DNA of 64,000 nucleotides from Thuidium tamariscinum (Eukaryota; Streptophyta; Bryopsida; Hypnales; Thuidiaceae): NCBI GenBank assembly GCA_947034885.2, contig OX344750.2, forward strand, positions 32,040,821 to 32,104,820, in the 5' to 3' direction. The notes beneath the pieces are model-generated. The model had not been told where the DNA came from. It ran no database searches and worked only from the letters and a program-made list of their open reading frames with translations. Each line of letters begins with the position of its first letter. The first letter of the stretch is position 1. A program made the translations under genes and the position numbers. This document shows, piece after piece, positions 12,041-22,604 of this stretch.

Positions 12041-13515
12041 ATACATCACATATGGGTGAATTCATGAAACACTTGTACTATTTTCTGTCACACGGCATGT
12101 GCTGATCTATTTTTTGGCCATAACTTTTGTGTTTTGACTCGAAATGACTCGAAATTCATAGGGAAGGTACTCATGACTATCATACACCTTACGTAATTTT
12201 TTCATAATTTTCAAAAATATTTGAAGATTAAAATAGTACTAGTGATTGAATGTCACATTTGACAATTTAGGGGTTTTTAGTCACTAAGGAGTACCTTTTT
12301 TTCATGATTTTGAGCTAAAATTTGGATGAATTGGTCTTCTAGTAGACTTCTAGCTTTCTAGAGAAGGGTCGTTGCAAGAAACACCTACCAAAAAGCGTAG
12401 CGTTTTGCAACGTAGTCTTTTTTTTTCCGGGAGTATTTTAAAATTAGAAAAACAAGTTTTAAAAAAAGTGAAAAATATGTTTCATGTATAAACCTTTAAG
12501 AAGAATATACCCTAGAAAGGAAAAGCATAGGAAAAATCTCTAAGTAGGAAATCCAGAAAAGTGCAAAATCTCATGAAAATTAGTACTTCGACATTTTAAT
12601 TTGTAAAAAATAGGAAAATCAATTTTAAGAAAAACTAAAAATTGACCATTTGAGGAAAGTTGATTTTGATGAGATTTGACCAAAATTTCGATCTTAGAAC
12701 CATTACCATTGTTCAAAAATTGCGTGCCAAAAAAAAAAGTTTGTACTCATGTGGAGGACATAAAAAAACATATTTTTAAATTTTTTTTTGGAATTTGTAG
12801 GTTTTACACCTATGCAAATAGACCATGAAAGTTTCGTCATCAAATCATTAAATTTAGACACTGCGAACGTAATGATAACCATAAACGTAATTTTGTGACG
12901 CTCAACGGAAATGTTTTTTAAATATAAAATGATTTTTTTTAATTTCTGAAAAATAAGGGATCTAATAAACTTCAAGTTAGGTATGTTCAATAAAAATTTC
13001 ATTTTCATTGGACTTAATCTCCAAAAGTTATTGTAGACAACAAAAAAGTGGTTCAAATTGTGACATGAAATAGGACAAGTGTTTCTTGCAATGACCTAGA
13101 AGGGATTTAAAAAAAAGTTATTTTTGTGTGGTGTACAAGTCTACAAAGTGGACCTCCTTCTACGTTTTTTTGGAAACATGTAAAAAATGATTTTGGTGAT
13201 TTTTTTGATGAATAACCATCTCCATAAAGTTTTTGCAAATGGACAATTTTTATTTTTATTTTTATTTTAAATTCCTATTTTTTACTAATTAAAACATCAA
13301 AGTATGTATTTTCTTGAGGTTTGGCAAATCTCAAGTTCTCCTACTTAGAGATTTTTTTAACAAATTTCCTTTGGTGGTTTCCTTCATCTTAAAGGTTTTT
13401 ACATTAGTCATTTTTTTTTAAAATTTAAAATTATTTATCTAATTTTAAAGTACTCCCAAAGAAAATCAGCAAAACACAACAAATAGTACAAGTGTTTCGC
13501 GAATTCACCCATATA
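12041..13515. repeat. 1.5 kb imperfect inverted repeat (foldback)
   Basis: The left arm, about 12041-12625, is matched by the reverse complement of about 13225-13515. Shared landmarks are ATGGGTGAATTC, GAAACACTTGTACTATTT, GGGAGTA(T/C)TTTAAAATTAG, AAACCTTTAAGA and AAATCTCTAAGTAGGA. An extra inner pair, GTTGCAAGAAACAC at 12370 and its mirror near 13085, suggests repeated folding. No ORF of note is present. The divergence between arms points to an old element or an inverted pair of the same repeat. Confidence 0.55.
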
Positions 13516-13803
13516 ACCCAAATTAAATTTTGCAATCAATACTTTTCGAGCTTTCTAAGTCTTCATATTTTCAACATTGGTTTGGGATAGAGTGTTGCAA
13601 ATGGGTGCTTCTAGCTTATACTTTTGAATGTTCTTCATTCAAGAGTGTACTTTTGTATTGTCTAAACGCAAACTCAATGTGCAAGAATTAGTCAATCAAT
13701 CAAACTTTGCAAATTAAAAACACCAATTTTTTTTTCCAAACCTTAATTAAATGGAAGTATTGGTAATATTTGCAAGGAGAGAAATAGACATTACATGATT
13801 TTT

Positions 13804-14112
13804 GAAGCCTCTGGAAGAGTGTGGGTTCCCAGTCTATGGAAACTTTAAGAACATTGTAAAAAACTCTCAGAACTTTGCCACGTAAACAAATTGATGTGAT
13901 CAAGACACTACTAGGTGAGATAGTACTAATCAATTAATATTTTGAATTAATTATGGAGCATTAAACATTCTAAAAATATTTTATTGAAAAAAAAAATTTC
14001 AATCAATTTTCAGTTTCTTAATAGATTTTGGAAAAAAAAATTAATTTTAATTCAAAAAATCACACCAACTAGGGGAGGTGTACTATACAAGGAACACTTT
14101 CAGAGAGCAACT
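13804..14112. mobile_element. Degenerate MITE, third copy of the family
   Basis: GAGTGTGGGTTCCCAGTCTA near the left end and CAAGGAACACTTTC near the right end match the inner blocks of the MITEs at 1538-1865 and 2261-2542. The centre is again A/T-rich with the string CACACCAACTAGGGG near 14060. Terminal arms are present but poorly matched, so the ends are approximate. Confidence 0.4.
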
Positions 14113-14870
14113 ATGGAATAGTTCATTAAATTGCATTTTGATGGTTGCAACTTCAAAGGCTTGTATCATTTTCTTTCATTCAAAGTGTTTGTTGTGTTAT
14201 GTTCCTTTTGAAATCTAATTATTGTTAGTGGTAAAATTTTCAAATCAATCCACGTTGTTTTGAATACTTAGGAACAATTCAAAATTTAAGATCTAGACAT
14301 TTTTGGATTACTGTAAATTTTAGCAACTTATTTCTTCTTCACAAAGTGTTTATTTTCAATAATCAATTTCAAAGAAAGTTGTGCAATCTAGTCTAGTTTA
14401 TATGGATAAATTTTCATATCAATCCAAAAAAAATGAATGACTAAGAACTTGGAAGCACAAGAAATTAGTGCCAAAAGGTTCAACCATAGATGTATTTTTG
14501 CAGCTTTTTTTCCTATTTTTTTGACATTTCAAAGCCATTTTGCAAACACAATGGGTCAATCAAATGATACATTTTTTTAACAATGTCTTTGTATTGATTG
14601 GTTTTGAAGCACTTTTTAGTTTACAGTTTTTTCATTTGAGTAGGTTTAGAAAATCAAGTTTTACATCCAAATGTGTTGCTTGGAAAATCTCATCATCTTT
14701 TTTCAAAACTAAAACATTATAATCTATGTCATCTACAACATGCACACTACAAGATTGCACATTTGAAATTTCTATACCTTAGTGACATTTAGACCTATAA
14801 GACTTCAAAAGCAATGATGTTTTTGAACCCAACAAGGGTATGGGCATTTAGAGGTTAAAGCCTAGGAGTC
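14113..14870 (+). repeat. Dispersed AT-rich repeat, copy B (plus)
   Basis: It carries the same order of blocks as copies A and C. GGTTCAACCATAGATG comes first, then TTTTTGCAGC, TTTCAAAGCCATTTTGC, ACACAATGGGTCAATC, TTTTGAAGCACTTTT and ACTACAAGATTGCACA. The next match, CCTTAGTGACATTTAGACC, is shared with copy C only. No coding capacity is conserved. Confidence 0.6.
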
Positions 14871-16489
14871 TTGAGAGTATCCATGTGCACCATTCTTCAA
14901 GAGACCTAACACTCAAAACTAGTTTCAAAGGCCTTGCAAGGCTAACTTCATTATTCCACACTTGCAAGCAATGGAGGCCCCAAATTAGACATTTGTCACC
15001 CCCACATCTCCCTTGTGAGAGCATATGCCCTCCAACCAAACCAAGAGGTAGCTAATTTATGAATCAATTATCTCTAGTTGTATGCCAAATTTTCCATTTT
15101 CTGCTCCACATAACAATGTATTAGCCCTCAACTGTTGAATGCCCTAGCCCATTTTTGAAGGGCCCCACTCACTATTTGTAGGTGCAAGATCATGAGTGGC
15201 GGACCTCTTACCCCTCTGAGCCCGTGACAGACATCCAAACTCCAAATCTGCAGCATGGGTGTGGATGTTCTCACCATTACGAGCAACGCCCGTTGATTCA
15301 AGCAATTTTGAGGAAACGTTTCTACGGAGAATGCGCAACTGGGGCCGAGATTCTACCATGGGGAGAACGGAGAGCTACTCTCAACGCTAGTGAAAGCGTC
15401 CTGGAGGGCGCGTTCTTTGGTCCATTTGCACCTTTTCCTGCGAGAAACAATTTCCAGATCCCACTTTCGTTGGTGCCATCATGAGTACTGTATGCTCCTC
15501 CAGTCCAAAACATACATATGGAGCTCCGCCTTCAATTCAATTTCCTGGTGATGCACGAATCAGTGAGAAGCGTACCTCGAATGCCTGCTTTCAGTTTCAG
15601 TGGGAGTGTCGTTTGTACTTTGAATTCGCCGTTAAAATATGGTGCAATGTGTGCCGAATTAATTCATATTGAAATGGCTGCCATCAGTGCCTTTGCGACG
15701 GCTTTCTGGGGAGTGTGGGACGCTTTCCGGTCCTGGGCTCACACCCTGCCCTGAGTGGCGGACGGTGGGCTTTGGATTCACGCCGGCCTCAAAAGCGGGA
15801 CCGGACTGTTCAGTTCTTGGGGTGGAATCTGCAATGAATGTACTCTTGATTCAGGTAGAGCTGAACTTCAGCTGCTCTTTTTGTCTTATTTTTTGAACAA
15901 ATGGGAAACCCACTGCATTAAATGAAACCGGAAGAAAACAAATCACTGGCCGGACAAGAGAGAAGAGAGAAACAGAAACGAAACCAAGAAAACCCAACAA
16001 CTAAGTTAGAGGAAGGAGCACCTCGGAGGGTTTCAGCTGCTCTACTGGGTGGTGGAATCTCAAACAAGTGGACGTACTTAACTCTCGATGGAGGGCGGCT
16101 TCCGAAGGGACGCGATGCGGAGTTCTTCTCTCGGTGCAGCCTCAAACGAATGAACTGTTGCTCATCTCGAAGAGCCTGTTTCCATTGGGCCTTTGGAGGG
16201 CCAGGAACTGGAGCAGCGATCCCGGAACCTCTTTCATGTAATTCGTCAGAATGCTCACGTATGCAGTATTTTTTCGTATATTTTTCCACAGGTATTTTCG
16301 TACGTAGAAGGAGTCGTATAAAGTGTATTTAATAATGCAGCATTCTGTGTAATTTTTTTCTGTGTGGTAAAGTGTGAGTTGCTACACATATAAACCTGAA
16401 GTACAATCTGCAATGCTACAGTTGCTTCTAACCATACACGGAAAGGCTAAGTACTGTGAAATTTTTTGGCAAATTTGTGATTCTTACTC
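14871..16489. other. Mixed repeat DNA, no recognised gene
   Basis: A GC-richer patch at 15160-15900 has ORFs on both strands (for example 15182-15484 plus and 15322-15513 minus), but none shows a domain I recognise. The words GAGTGGCGGAC at 15195 and 15754 are direct repeats. The stretch may be fragments of transposable elements. Confidence 0.35.
15885..15935 (-). repeat. LINE/retroposon-like 3' tail on the minus strand
   Basis: On the minus strand this reads GGTTTCATTTAATGCA, then TTTCCCATTTGTTCAAAAAA. It resembles the tails at 21-112 and 55868-55990 in the order TTTCATTT, TTCA, A-run. Upstream on the minus strand (to about 16290) is open but unrecognised. Confidence 0.3.
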
Positions 16490-16770
16490 CAAGGCATGAA
16501 ACACTAACTGAAACTCAAAGGCATGGAGCAGTAAACTAAAAGAGAAAACTCAAAGGCATGGAACTGATACACAAAGCTCAAAGGCAGTAAACTCAAAGAC
16601 AAAACTCACACTCAAATGCATGGAACAGTAGTTCAAAAACAGAAATTGAAACTGAAAGCCATGGAACAAAAAGTCAGAGACAAAAACAAAACTAGAAGCC
16701 ATGGATCTTTAACCCAAACATGAAACTCAAACTGAAAGCCAGCAAAGTGAAACTCAAAGCCATGAAACGA
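16490..16770 (+). repeat. Degenerate tandem repeat, AAACTCAAAGGCATGGAAC unit
   Basis: Near-copies of AAACTCAAAGGCATGGAAC recur roughly every 30-40 bases across this stretch, with changes such as AAACTGAAAGCCATGGAAC. Copies are irregular in spacing. There is no ORF, so it looks like a decayed minisatellite. Confidence 0.6.
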
Positions 16771-17321
16771 AAATTGTGCACATACATATATTCATATATA
16801 TAAGAATAATTTACAATGTTTTCTTGTGAGAATTGCATTGAGACTAAGTAAACTAAAGTAAAATTCAAACTAATCAATTCATTGACAAGGGAATTGAACC
16901 CTTTTCAACTGCCCAAATTTGCAGTGTCAATGGCCTGCACAAAACAGAACACACAAGACACATTAGACAGGTTAGTATCAACAAATCCTTCACTCTGGCC
17001 CACCTCCGCTCATAGTCTGAGTCTTTACAGCTCTATACTCGAAGGCTCCCGCAGTGCCACAGACCCGAAATCCGCCCCGCACTCCCACAGTCGGGCTCTC
17101 CCATAGTCTCATTCCACCAAATCGCCACAGTCCCGCTCTGATAAACCGCCACAATCCCGCTAGTCTCCAAGGGAACATGCTGGTTGCTGAAGTTGATACT
17201 AAATGAAGGGTAACTAAGTAATTTAAACTACAGAGATTGCCTAATCTCATGGAAACTAAAGAATCCAAGATATATGGAGAAAGATGAAGGATACTGCTCC
17301 TCTATCGCTGCATTTTCTACC

Positions 17322-17766
17322 TTACGCGTCCCCTTGCCGGCCAACCTTAACGGCAGCTTTCCATGACTCAATCGCTTCCTGGTAAGGGAAATTTTCGAGA
17401 GAAAAATACTGCTGGCCAAACATACGCACAACAAGGGGCAGATGTTTTCCTAACCTATTCCTCTGGCAAGATTTTAGAAATTTGAGAGTTGAGAAACACC
17501 TCTCATCCTCAACTGATCCCAAAACCAAGCAACATCCAATTTCGGCAAGTTTAAAATACTCTGAAATGAGCTTACGCAAATGCAAGGATAGGTGAAGTCT
17601 ACGCCATAGTTTAATGACCGGATTGACCTGAAACGGAGGACCACAAGCTGCCTCAGCATGAGACTTCATAGTCACTTTAAACAACCCCGCCTGGTTGTCT
17701 AAATTGGACGGGGAGAGCATTTCTGGCACAGTGAATGCCATCCCTTCACCAAATGCTTGCCCTTTG
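17322..17766 (-). pseudogene. hAT transposase, C-terminal end (continues from 35330)
   Basis: This is the last part of the hAT transposase whose front lies at 35330-38216. It contains the hAT dimerisation region at the C-terminus, with ISEYFKLAEIGC, then GSVEDERCFSTLKFLK and RNRLGKHLPLVVRM, and ends at a TAA at 17322. The CACTA element at 17767-35329 separates it from the rest. Joining base 17763 to base 35330 (one TTG kept) continues the frame as AKLLNKGQAFGEGM. The 3' flank holds repeated GGGACTGTGGCG-like words at 17040-17170 that may be subterminal repeats. The terminal inverted repeats of the hAT element were not found. Confidence 0.8.
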
Positions 17767-18009
17767 CACTACAAGAAAGTGGGGTTCAATGTGACTACCA
17801 AAAATGACTTTAATTTGACTGCTGTAAGTCATTTTTTTTGGTTTGACTTCTACGTGACTGCAACCACTACAGTCACAAGAAAGTCATTTTCATTGAGCTA
17901 AAATCTACGAGTGTCTAAAATGTACAAAAACAGTATTGTCACCATCTTTTTCTTTCCGGGTGGGTGATGGATGAAAAGGCTGAGTTGGCAAGTAATCTCA
18001 CAACCTCTT

Positions 18010-18235
18010 TATCCACGTCAACAGTCATTTTCTTGTCATTCAAGAGTGACAATGAACCCCTTAAAAATCTGACGTGGACTGCCACGTCAGTAGTCATTTT
18101 GAAGTTGCTCAACAGTGACGACCTACCCTTAAAAATTTGACGTGGACAGCCACGTCAGTAGTCATTTTGAAGTTGTCTCCTAGTGACGACCTACCCTTAA
18201 AAATCTGACGTGGACAGCCACGTTAGTAGTCATAC
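18010..18235. repeat. CACTA subterminal tandem repeats with ACGT palindromes
   Basis: Three adjoining units of about 60 bases contain AGTCATTTTGAAGTTG, then AGTGACGACCTACCC, TTAAAAATCTGACGTGGAC and GCCACGTCAGT. GACGTGGACAGCCACGTC is a near-perfect palindrome with two ACGT cores. Subterminal repeats are the binding sites of TnpA in En/Spm; which motif is bound here is unknown. Similar units resume after the inserted element at 21884. Confidence 0.7.
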
Positions 18236-18268
18236 AGTAGTTCGATTTCAGTCATAGGTGTCGCAACA

Positions 18269-18435
18269 CAGGGTAAGTAAATTCCCTGTTATACTCACAA
18301 AAATCACTGTAGAGTATAACTAAGTGACTCTAAAGATCGAACCCGCGAGATTCTGTGAAGTATCTGGCTTAGTTAAGCGATTAAGATAGGACAACTCCCA
18401 AAACTCTATAATCCGGTTCTAGATCTAGAACCGGA
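18269..18435. repeat. Three stem-loops near the end of the 3.6 kb insertion
   Basis: CAGGG at 18269 pairs with CCCTG at 18284. GTTATACTC at 18288-18296 pairs with GAGTATAAC at 18312-18320. A 24-base perfect palindrome lies at 18412-18435, centred on TCTAGATCTAGA. They lie at the 3' end of the element relative to its ORF and may be structural signals, but the function is unknown. Confidence 0.6.
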
Positions 18436-19524
18436 AATACACAAATAACCCGAGACGACAACCCGTTATCCCGTTCAAAAACTGATATCCTAGCAATCTG
18501 GTCCGGAACGGATCCATTCCTTCACTTTTCCGGTTTCCCGGATTTTATCCGTTCTGTCAGACTGCAACGGATCCGCTCCCTAACGAGTTCCGCTCCTGGT
18601 TTCCTCTTCGGACCAATCCGTTCCGGATGATCCGTCCACACCCGTTCCTCAATCCGGTTTGGTTTTGCCTCTGTTTTACCATCAGAGGGGTCGCCGCTTG
18701 ATTTTGTGAGCGGTAGGCCCACCGCTCCTTCCGTGACTTATAGTGGCTGAAGACCCACTTTCTACCCGTTAATTCTAAATTTACTTCAGATCCGGTTTGA
18801 TCCCTCACAACAATCCAGACAAAGATCCGGACTGTAGGTCACACAGAGATCCCCCGTACGATCTTCTCATACTACAACGACTTTGACGCGACTTTCCGTT
18901 CCTGGGGAGCCAGGTGGCTACAAGTGTATCCGTCCATTCCAACGTCAACCAGAACTCTTCCGTTTGCCACAAAGACGGTGAGACCTCACAGGAGATCGGA
19001 CACTCAACTGGGTTTCCCACCCAGGAGTTCTAGCACGATTAAGGAATCCTTCCCTCTCGTCTAGCCTAACAACGGCTTTCTCACCCGGAATCTTAAGTCC
19101 TAGAAGCGCTGAGGCGCTAGAGTTACACTCCCAACTCTTCTCTACCCGTTCTCATATACTCAGACACGGAAAATAAGCACCAAAGGGAGAATGTCGCCTG
19201 CAAAACCACTTGCGCCTTCCTAACTCCGCGTCGCGCCGCCCTGCCAAACTCGGGAGATACACACGCAAAGCAAGAGAGAATAAAACACACAAAGATAATG
19301 CAAAGGAAAAGACTCCCAGTCCACCGCGAGGGGACTGACTTAAATAATGGGCAAAAAGCAAAAAGTGCCATACAAGTCCGCCGCGATTATCGCTCGGCGG
19401 ATCCGTTCCTACCTACTTCTGAACCGGAACGGATTCCAACCCGCTCCAAGTTCCTAAACCGGACCGGATTTCCTCCTGATCCGTTCCTAAGTTAAAAACT
19501 ACAAAAACAGGAAAGTCCTAATAC

Positions 19525-21207
19525 CTACGTATCCGGCTCTGCTACCCTAGATCCTATAGTCGGGCTTTCCGCCCTACTGATCTGCTCGAAGACCTCGGTG
19601 AGGTTCCGATTCCGTTCTCCGTCTGTTGCAACCGGAGCTCCAGTAACCGGACTCGCAGGAGACTCCGACAACTGAATTGCCGCCTCCCGGTTGCCTGTTG
19701 ACGCTCGCCCTGACTTCTTGGATTGCGGCGTCCTGTCCTTCCCTGGTCTCTGAGGCAACCCTTCGGAAATATCCGGTAGAGACAGATCGGAGAGTCTGAC
19801 CGGAATTTCCGTCAGTCTCCGGCTACAGTCTTCCATCCGTTCGGCCGCCTCCCGAACCTTCACCAAAGTCGTCTCCACCTTTTCGGAGAAGTCGGACAGA
19901 ATCCGGACTATCCGGCTTCCGGATAGTTTCTTCTCCTTGTGCACCTCTTCGTCAAACAGTTGAGCCCGGATGACAGCCGATCCGGGTTCCCCGAATGTTG
20001 CCTTCACGTGCTCCGCCAATTTGACGGTCTCCGCCGCCATCTCCTTGGTAGCGGCCTCGTTGTCCCTGAGAACAAGGAGCTCCGCCTTCAAACCGTCAAC
20101 TTCCTCCTGAAGTTTCCGGTTTTCCTCCTCCATCTTGGCGAGATCCGCGGGCGAGGCGATGCAATTCCCTACCACGGTCGGGAGAGTATGATCCGGTCTG
20201 CCATTGACCATCTCCGCGATGTTCTCCAGGACGATCCGCTTGACCTCCCAATCCGCTCGGATGTTGCACAGGATTTCCGTCAGTTGCACGAACGGATCAC
20301 TGGGATCCGTTTCCTCTGCTGCTGGTTCGGCCTGACCCGGTTCGGAGGGTCCCGCTCTGCCTTCCGTTCCCGGATTGCGTCGGACCGGAGGAGATCCCCT
20401 CGTGTTCGGCGGTGTGGTCTTCTGCCGCTTCACGAGCGGAACTTCCGGTTCCTCTTCCTTATCCGAGTCCTCCCGCTCTGTCTCGGACTCGGAGCCCTCC
20501 TCATCATCCGTTGACGTCTCCCCGTACGTCAAGACTATCTTCTGGGTGTGCCACGTCTTCTCTTCCGTATCCGAAAGGAGCTGTAGATGGTGGTAGAGGT
20601 GGAAGAGGTAGGGGGAGATCGGAGTTGCCCTACTCCCTCCGAGGTTCTTCAGTAACCGGGCGATCAGGTCCTGTATGATCCGGCCCCAGTCCACTTTCCG
20701 GTCTCCGATCAGCGCACCGAAAATGGTGTTGGCCAGGCCGATCGTGATCCGGGTTGGCTTCTCCGGATGAAGGATCGGAAGCAGAAACTTCAACAGGCGC
20801 CTATGCCTGTCTTCGTTGCAGTCCATGATCCGATATCCGTCCTTCGGGTGAGGGGTGCCACTGAACTTGTTTTGGAGGAAGTCTACCTTCCTCTCGGCCG
20901 GTCCGTGCCCCTGGTGTTTGAACCCGTATACGGCCCTCCAGTGCGCCTCCGTCCATTTGTGCGGCATTCCCCGCGCCGTGTTGTCGAACTGATTCGACAC
21001 CTTGCCCTTCAGCTCCTTCACCATCCGCTCCTCCTTGAAACCCCAGGGTATCTCTGCTAACCCTAGACACCCCATGGTGGTCAAGTCCGCCATCAAGTTG
21101 CCTTTCTCCGGCTCTGTAGTAGGAATGAGCGGAACTACTTTCTTTAGTTTTATCCCTGAGGGTGGGGGTGTAGTGGACTCGGTTCTCTTCCGGTGTGGCT
21201 GCGGCAT
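19525..21207 (-). CDS. 560-aa ORF with plant-transposon-type N-terminal domain
   Basis: An open reading frame of 560 codons with an ATG at 21207, inside the 3.6 kb insertion. The N-terminal half (about residues 20-220) has the layout EDRHRRLLKFLLPILHP, then GALIGDRKVDWGRIIQDLI and PYLFHLYHHLQLL. This resembles the 'putative plant transposon protein' domain (Pfam PF20167 type) found in plant retroelement-related ORFs; the match is from memory, not a search. An acidic stretch follows at about 233-258 (DDEEGSESETEREDSDKEEE), then a Pro-rich basic linker, a predicted coiled coil at about 350-410 (MEEENRKLQEEVDGLKAELL) and a Ser/Pro-rich tail. No protease, reverse transcriptase or integrase is visible, so any movement would depend on another element. 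It looks whole. Confidence 0.6.
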   Translation of the reverse strand: MPQPHRKRTESTTPPPSGIKLKKVVPLIPTTEPEKGNLMADLTTMGCLGLAEIPWGFKEERMVKELKGKVSNQFDNTARGMPHKWTEAHWRAVYGFKHQGHGPAERKVDFLQNKFSGTPHPKDGYRIMDCNEDRHRRLLKFLLPILHPEKPTRITIGLANTIFGALIGDRKVDWGRIIQDLIARLLKNLGGSRATPISPYLFHLYHHLQLLSDTEEKTWHTQKIVLTYGETSTDDEEGSESETEREDSDKEEEPEVPLVKRQKTTPPNTRGSPPVRRNPGTEGRAGPSEPGQAEPAAEETDPSDPFVQLTEILCNIRADWEVKRIVLENIAEMVNGRPDHTLPTVVGNCIASPADLAKMEEENRKLQEEVDGLKAELLVLRDNEAATKEMAAETVKLAEHVKATFGEPGSAVIRAQLFDEEVHKEKKLSGSRIVRILSDFSEKVETTLVKVREAAERMEDCSRRLTEIPVRLSDLSLPDISEGLPQRPGKDRTPQSKKSGRASTGNREAAIQLSESPASPVTGAPVATDGERNRNLTEVFEQISRAESPTIGSRVAEPDT

Positions 21208-22604
21208 GGCAACTATCCGGAAAACTACCTCACTTCTCTCCTAGCCGCACGTCCCGTTCCTCACACACACTCACAATGACAGACAAAACTAAACCGCCCG
21301 TAATAATCACCTGCACAAAAACACACACAGTCCTCCCGCGCACACCAGCGCCTGGGCACACCGTCTGAAACCCGCGCACACTGACAATCGCCCGCCCTGA
21401 CAAGTACCAGGCGCTACCACTGACAGCCGCGCCACAGAAAGTCGCGCCACCAAACACGCGCGGAAAACCAACTCACAGAAAAGGCGGAAAACGCTGAGGG
21501 TTGAAAAACACACAACGAAGCGCCTGAGAGCAAATGGGCCAACTGAAAATGTCAGGCCTTATATAGTTTCCAGAAATGGATCCGATCTTCCGTTCCTGAT
21601 CATCCGTTCCCGTTCTCATCCGATCGGTCCAAGTCCGGAAATCATCCGTTCCGTTCTGGGACTGAATCCGGATAGAATCCGTTTTGTAGGGTCCGGAATT
21701 TTTCCGTTCCGGTATTCCGTCGTAATAAACCGGAATTATTCTGCCCCCGGTCTCTACAACATTATCTGGTACTACTTCTGGATCTTACCCATTCCCTGAA
21801 CAAATCCGGTTGCTAAATTTTCCACTTTCCGCTCCATACTGACTTTAAATGGAAAGATCAAAAATATGTCTTGCCACAATAGGGGACCCTTTCAAAATCT
21901 GACGTGGACTTCTGTAAATGTTAATAGTGCGACAGTCATTTTGAAGTTGGATTCCAGTCATTTTTAAGTTCCGTTCTAGTCTTTTTGCAGTTGGATTCCA
22001 CTCATTTGTAAGTATGAGTGCAGTCATTTCAGAGAGATGTTCTATTTGGAACACAGTATGTGGGGTAGACATATATGCCATTGCCTCCACAAATAACTTC
22101 TGCAGTAGTGGGCTAGTGCGGTTTTGGTTCTGTTCTAGTCATGAAAAATGACTAGTACATGGTAATGACAGTGGTGACAATAATATTACGGCTTCAGGAT
22201 TTAGGGTTATTTCTCCATACACAATGACACATGACTATACATATCACTTGTAACTTCAATTGTAATTTAAAGCATTAGAGAATGACTTCTATGAACTCCA
22301 TTGAATGAATACTATGGAGCTAAAAAATCACCTTCCTCACTAGAAAAACATTGACATGCAAGACCCAGCGTGTAAGAAGTTAGTCATCATACACTCCTAT
22401 GTATTTGACAACCAATATGACAAAAATAAAAGTGCTGCATTAAAAATAAAGGACAATGTCAGGGCTAGGGGCTGTAAACCAGCACTTACAAATAGCATCA
22501 TGTGGGTCCTCAAAAGTTTGCCTAATGCACACCCTATACTAGTCTTTGCTACCCAGTCCTTTGTCGAGAGGAGAAAACCTGCTGGCGGCAGGACAAAAAT
22601 CGCT

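Larger units (their letters stand above)
18259..21878 (-). mobile_element. 3.6 kb insertion with TG...CA ends and 5-bp target duplication, no LTRs seen
   Basis: ATAGG occurs at 18254-18258 and again at 21879-21883, flanking a block that starts TGTCGCAACACA and ends TGTCTTGCCACA. The two ends are also inverted copies of each other over 12 bases with two mismatches. TG...CA with a 5-bp duplication is typical of LTR retroelements, but no pair of long direct terminal repeats could be found by eye. The block is clearly GC-richer than its surroundings and is dense in ATCCG, CCGGA and CCGTT words. It carries one minus-strand ORF (19525-21207) that looks whole. It is younger than the CACTA element it sits in. 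A non-autonomous retroelement relative is the leading guess; a DNA transposon with short inverted ends is the alternative. Confidence 0.6.

Noticed and set aside
14848-15039. Minus-strand 63-codon ORF with Trp-rich text, considered as a LINE reverse transcriptase remnant
   Set aside because: No reverse transcriptase motif could be recognised.
16971-17202. Small element between TTAGTATCAAC (16971) and its mirror (17192)
   Set aside because: Only 11 bases match, with no target duplication; it may be chance.
18290-18400. Possible tRNA (the minus strand reads GGGTTCGATC like a T-arm)
   Set aside because: No acceptor stem, anticodon arm or D-arm could be paired around it.
19939-21070. Plus- and minus-strand ORFs of up to 191 codons inside the 560-codon ORF region
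   Set aside because: They are shadows of the longer minus-strand ORF, with no domain of their own.
18259-21878. Solo or paired LTRs at the ends of the 3.6 kb insertion
   Set aside because: The start and end sequences were compared by eye and show only a 12-base inverted match, not a direct repeat.
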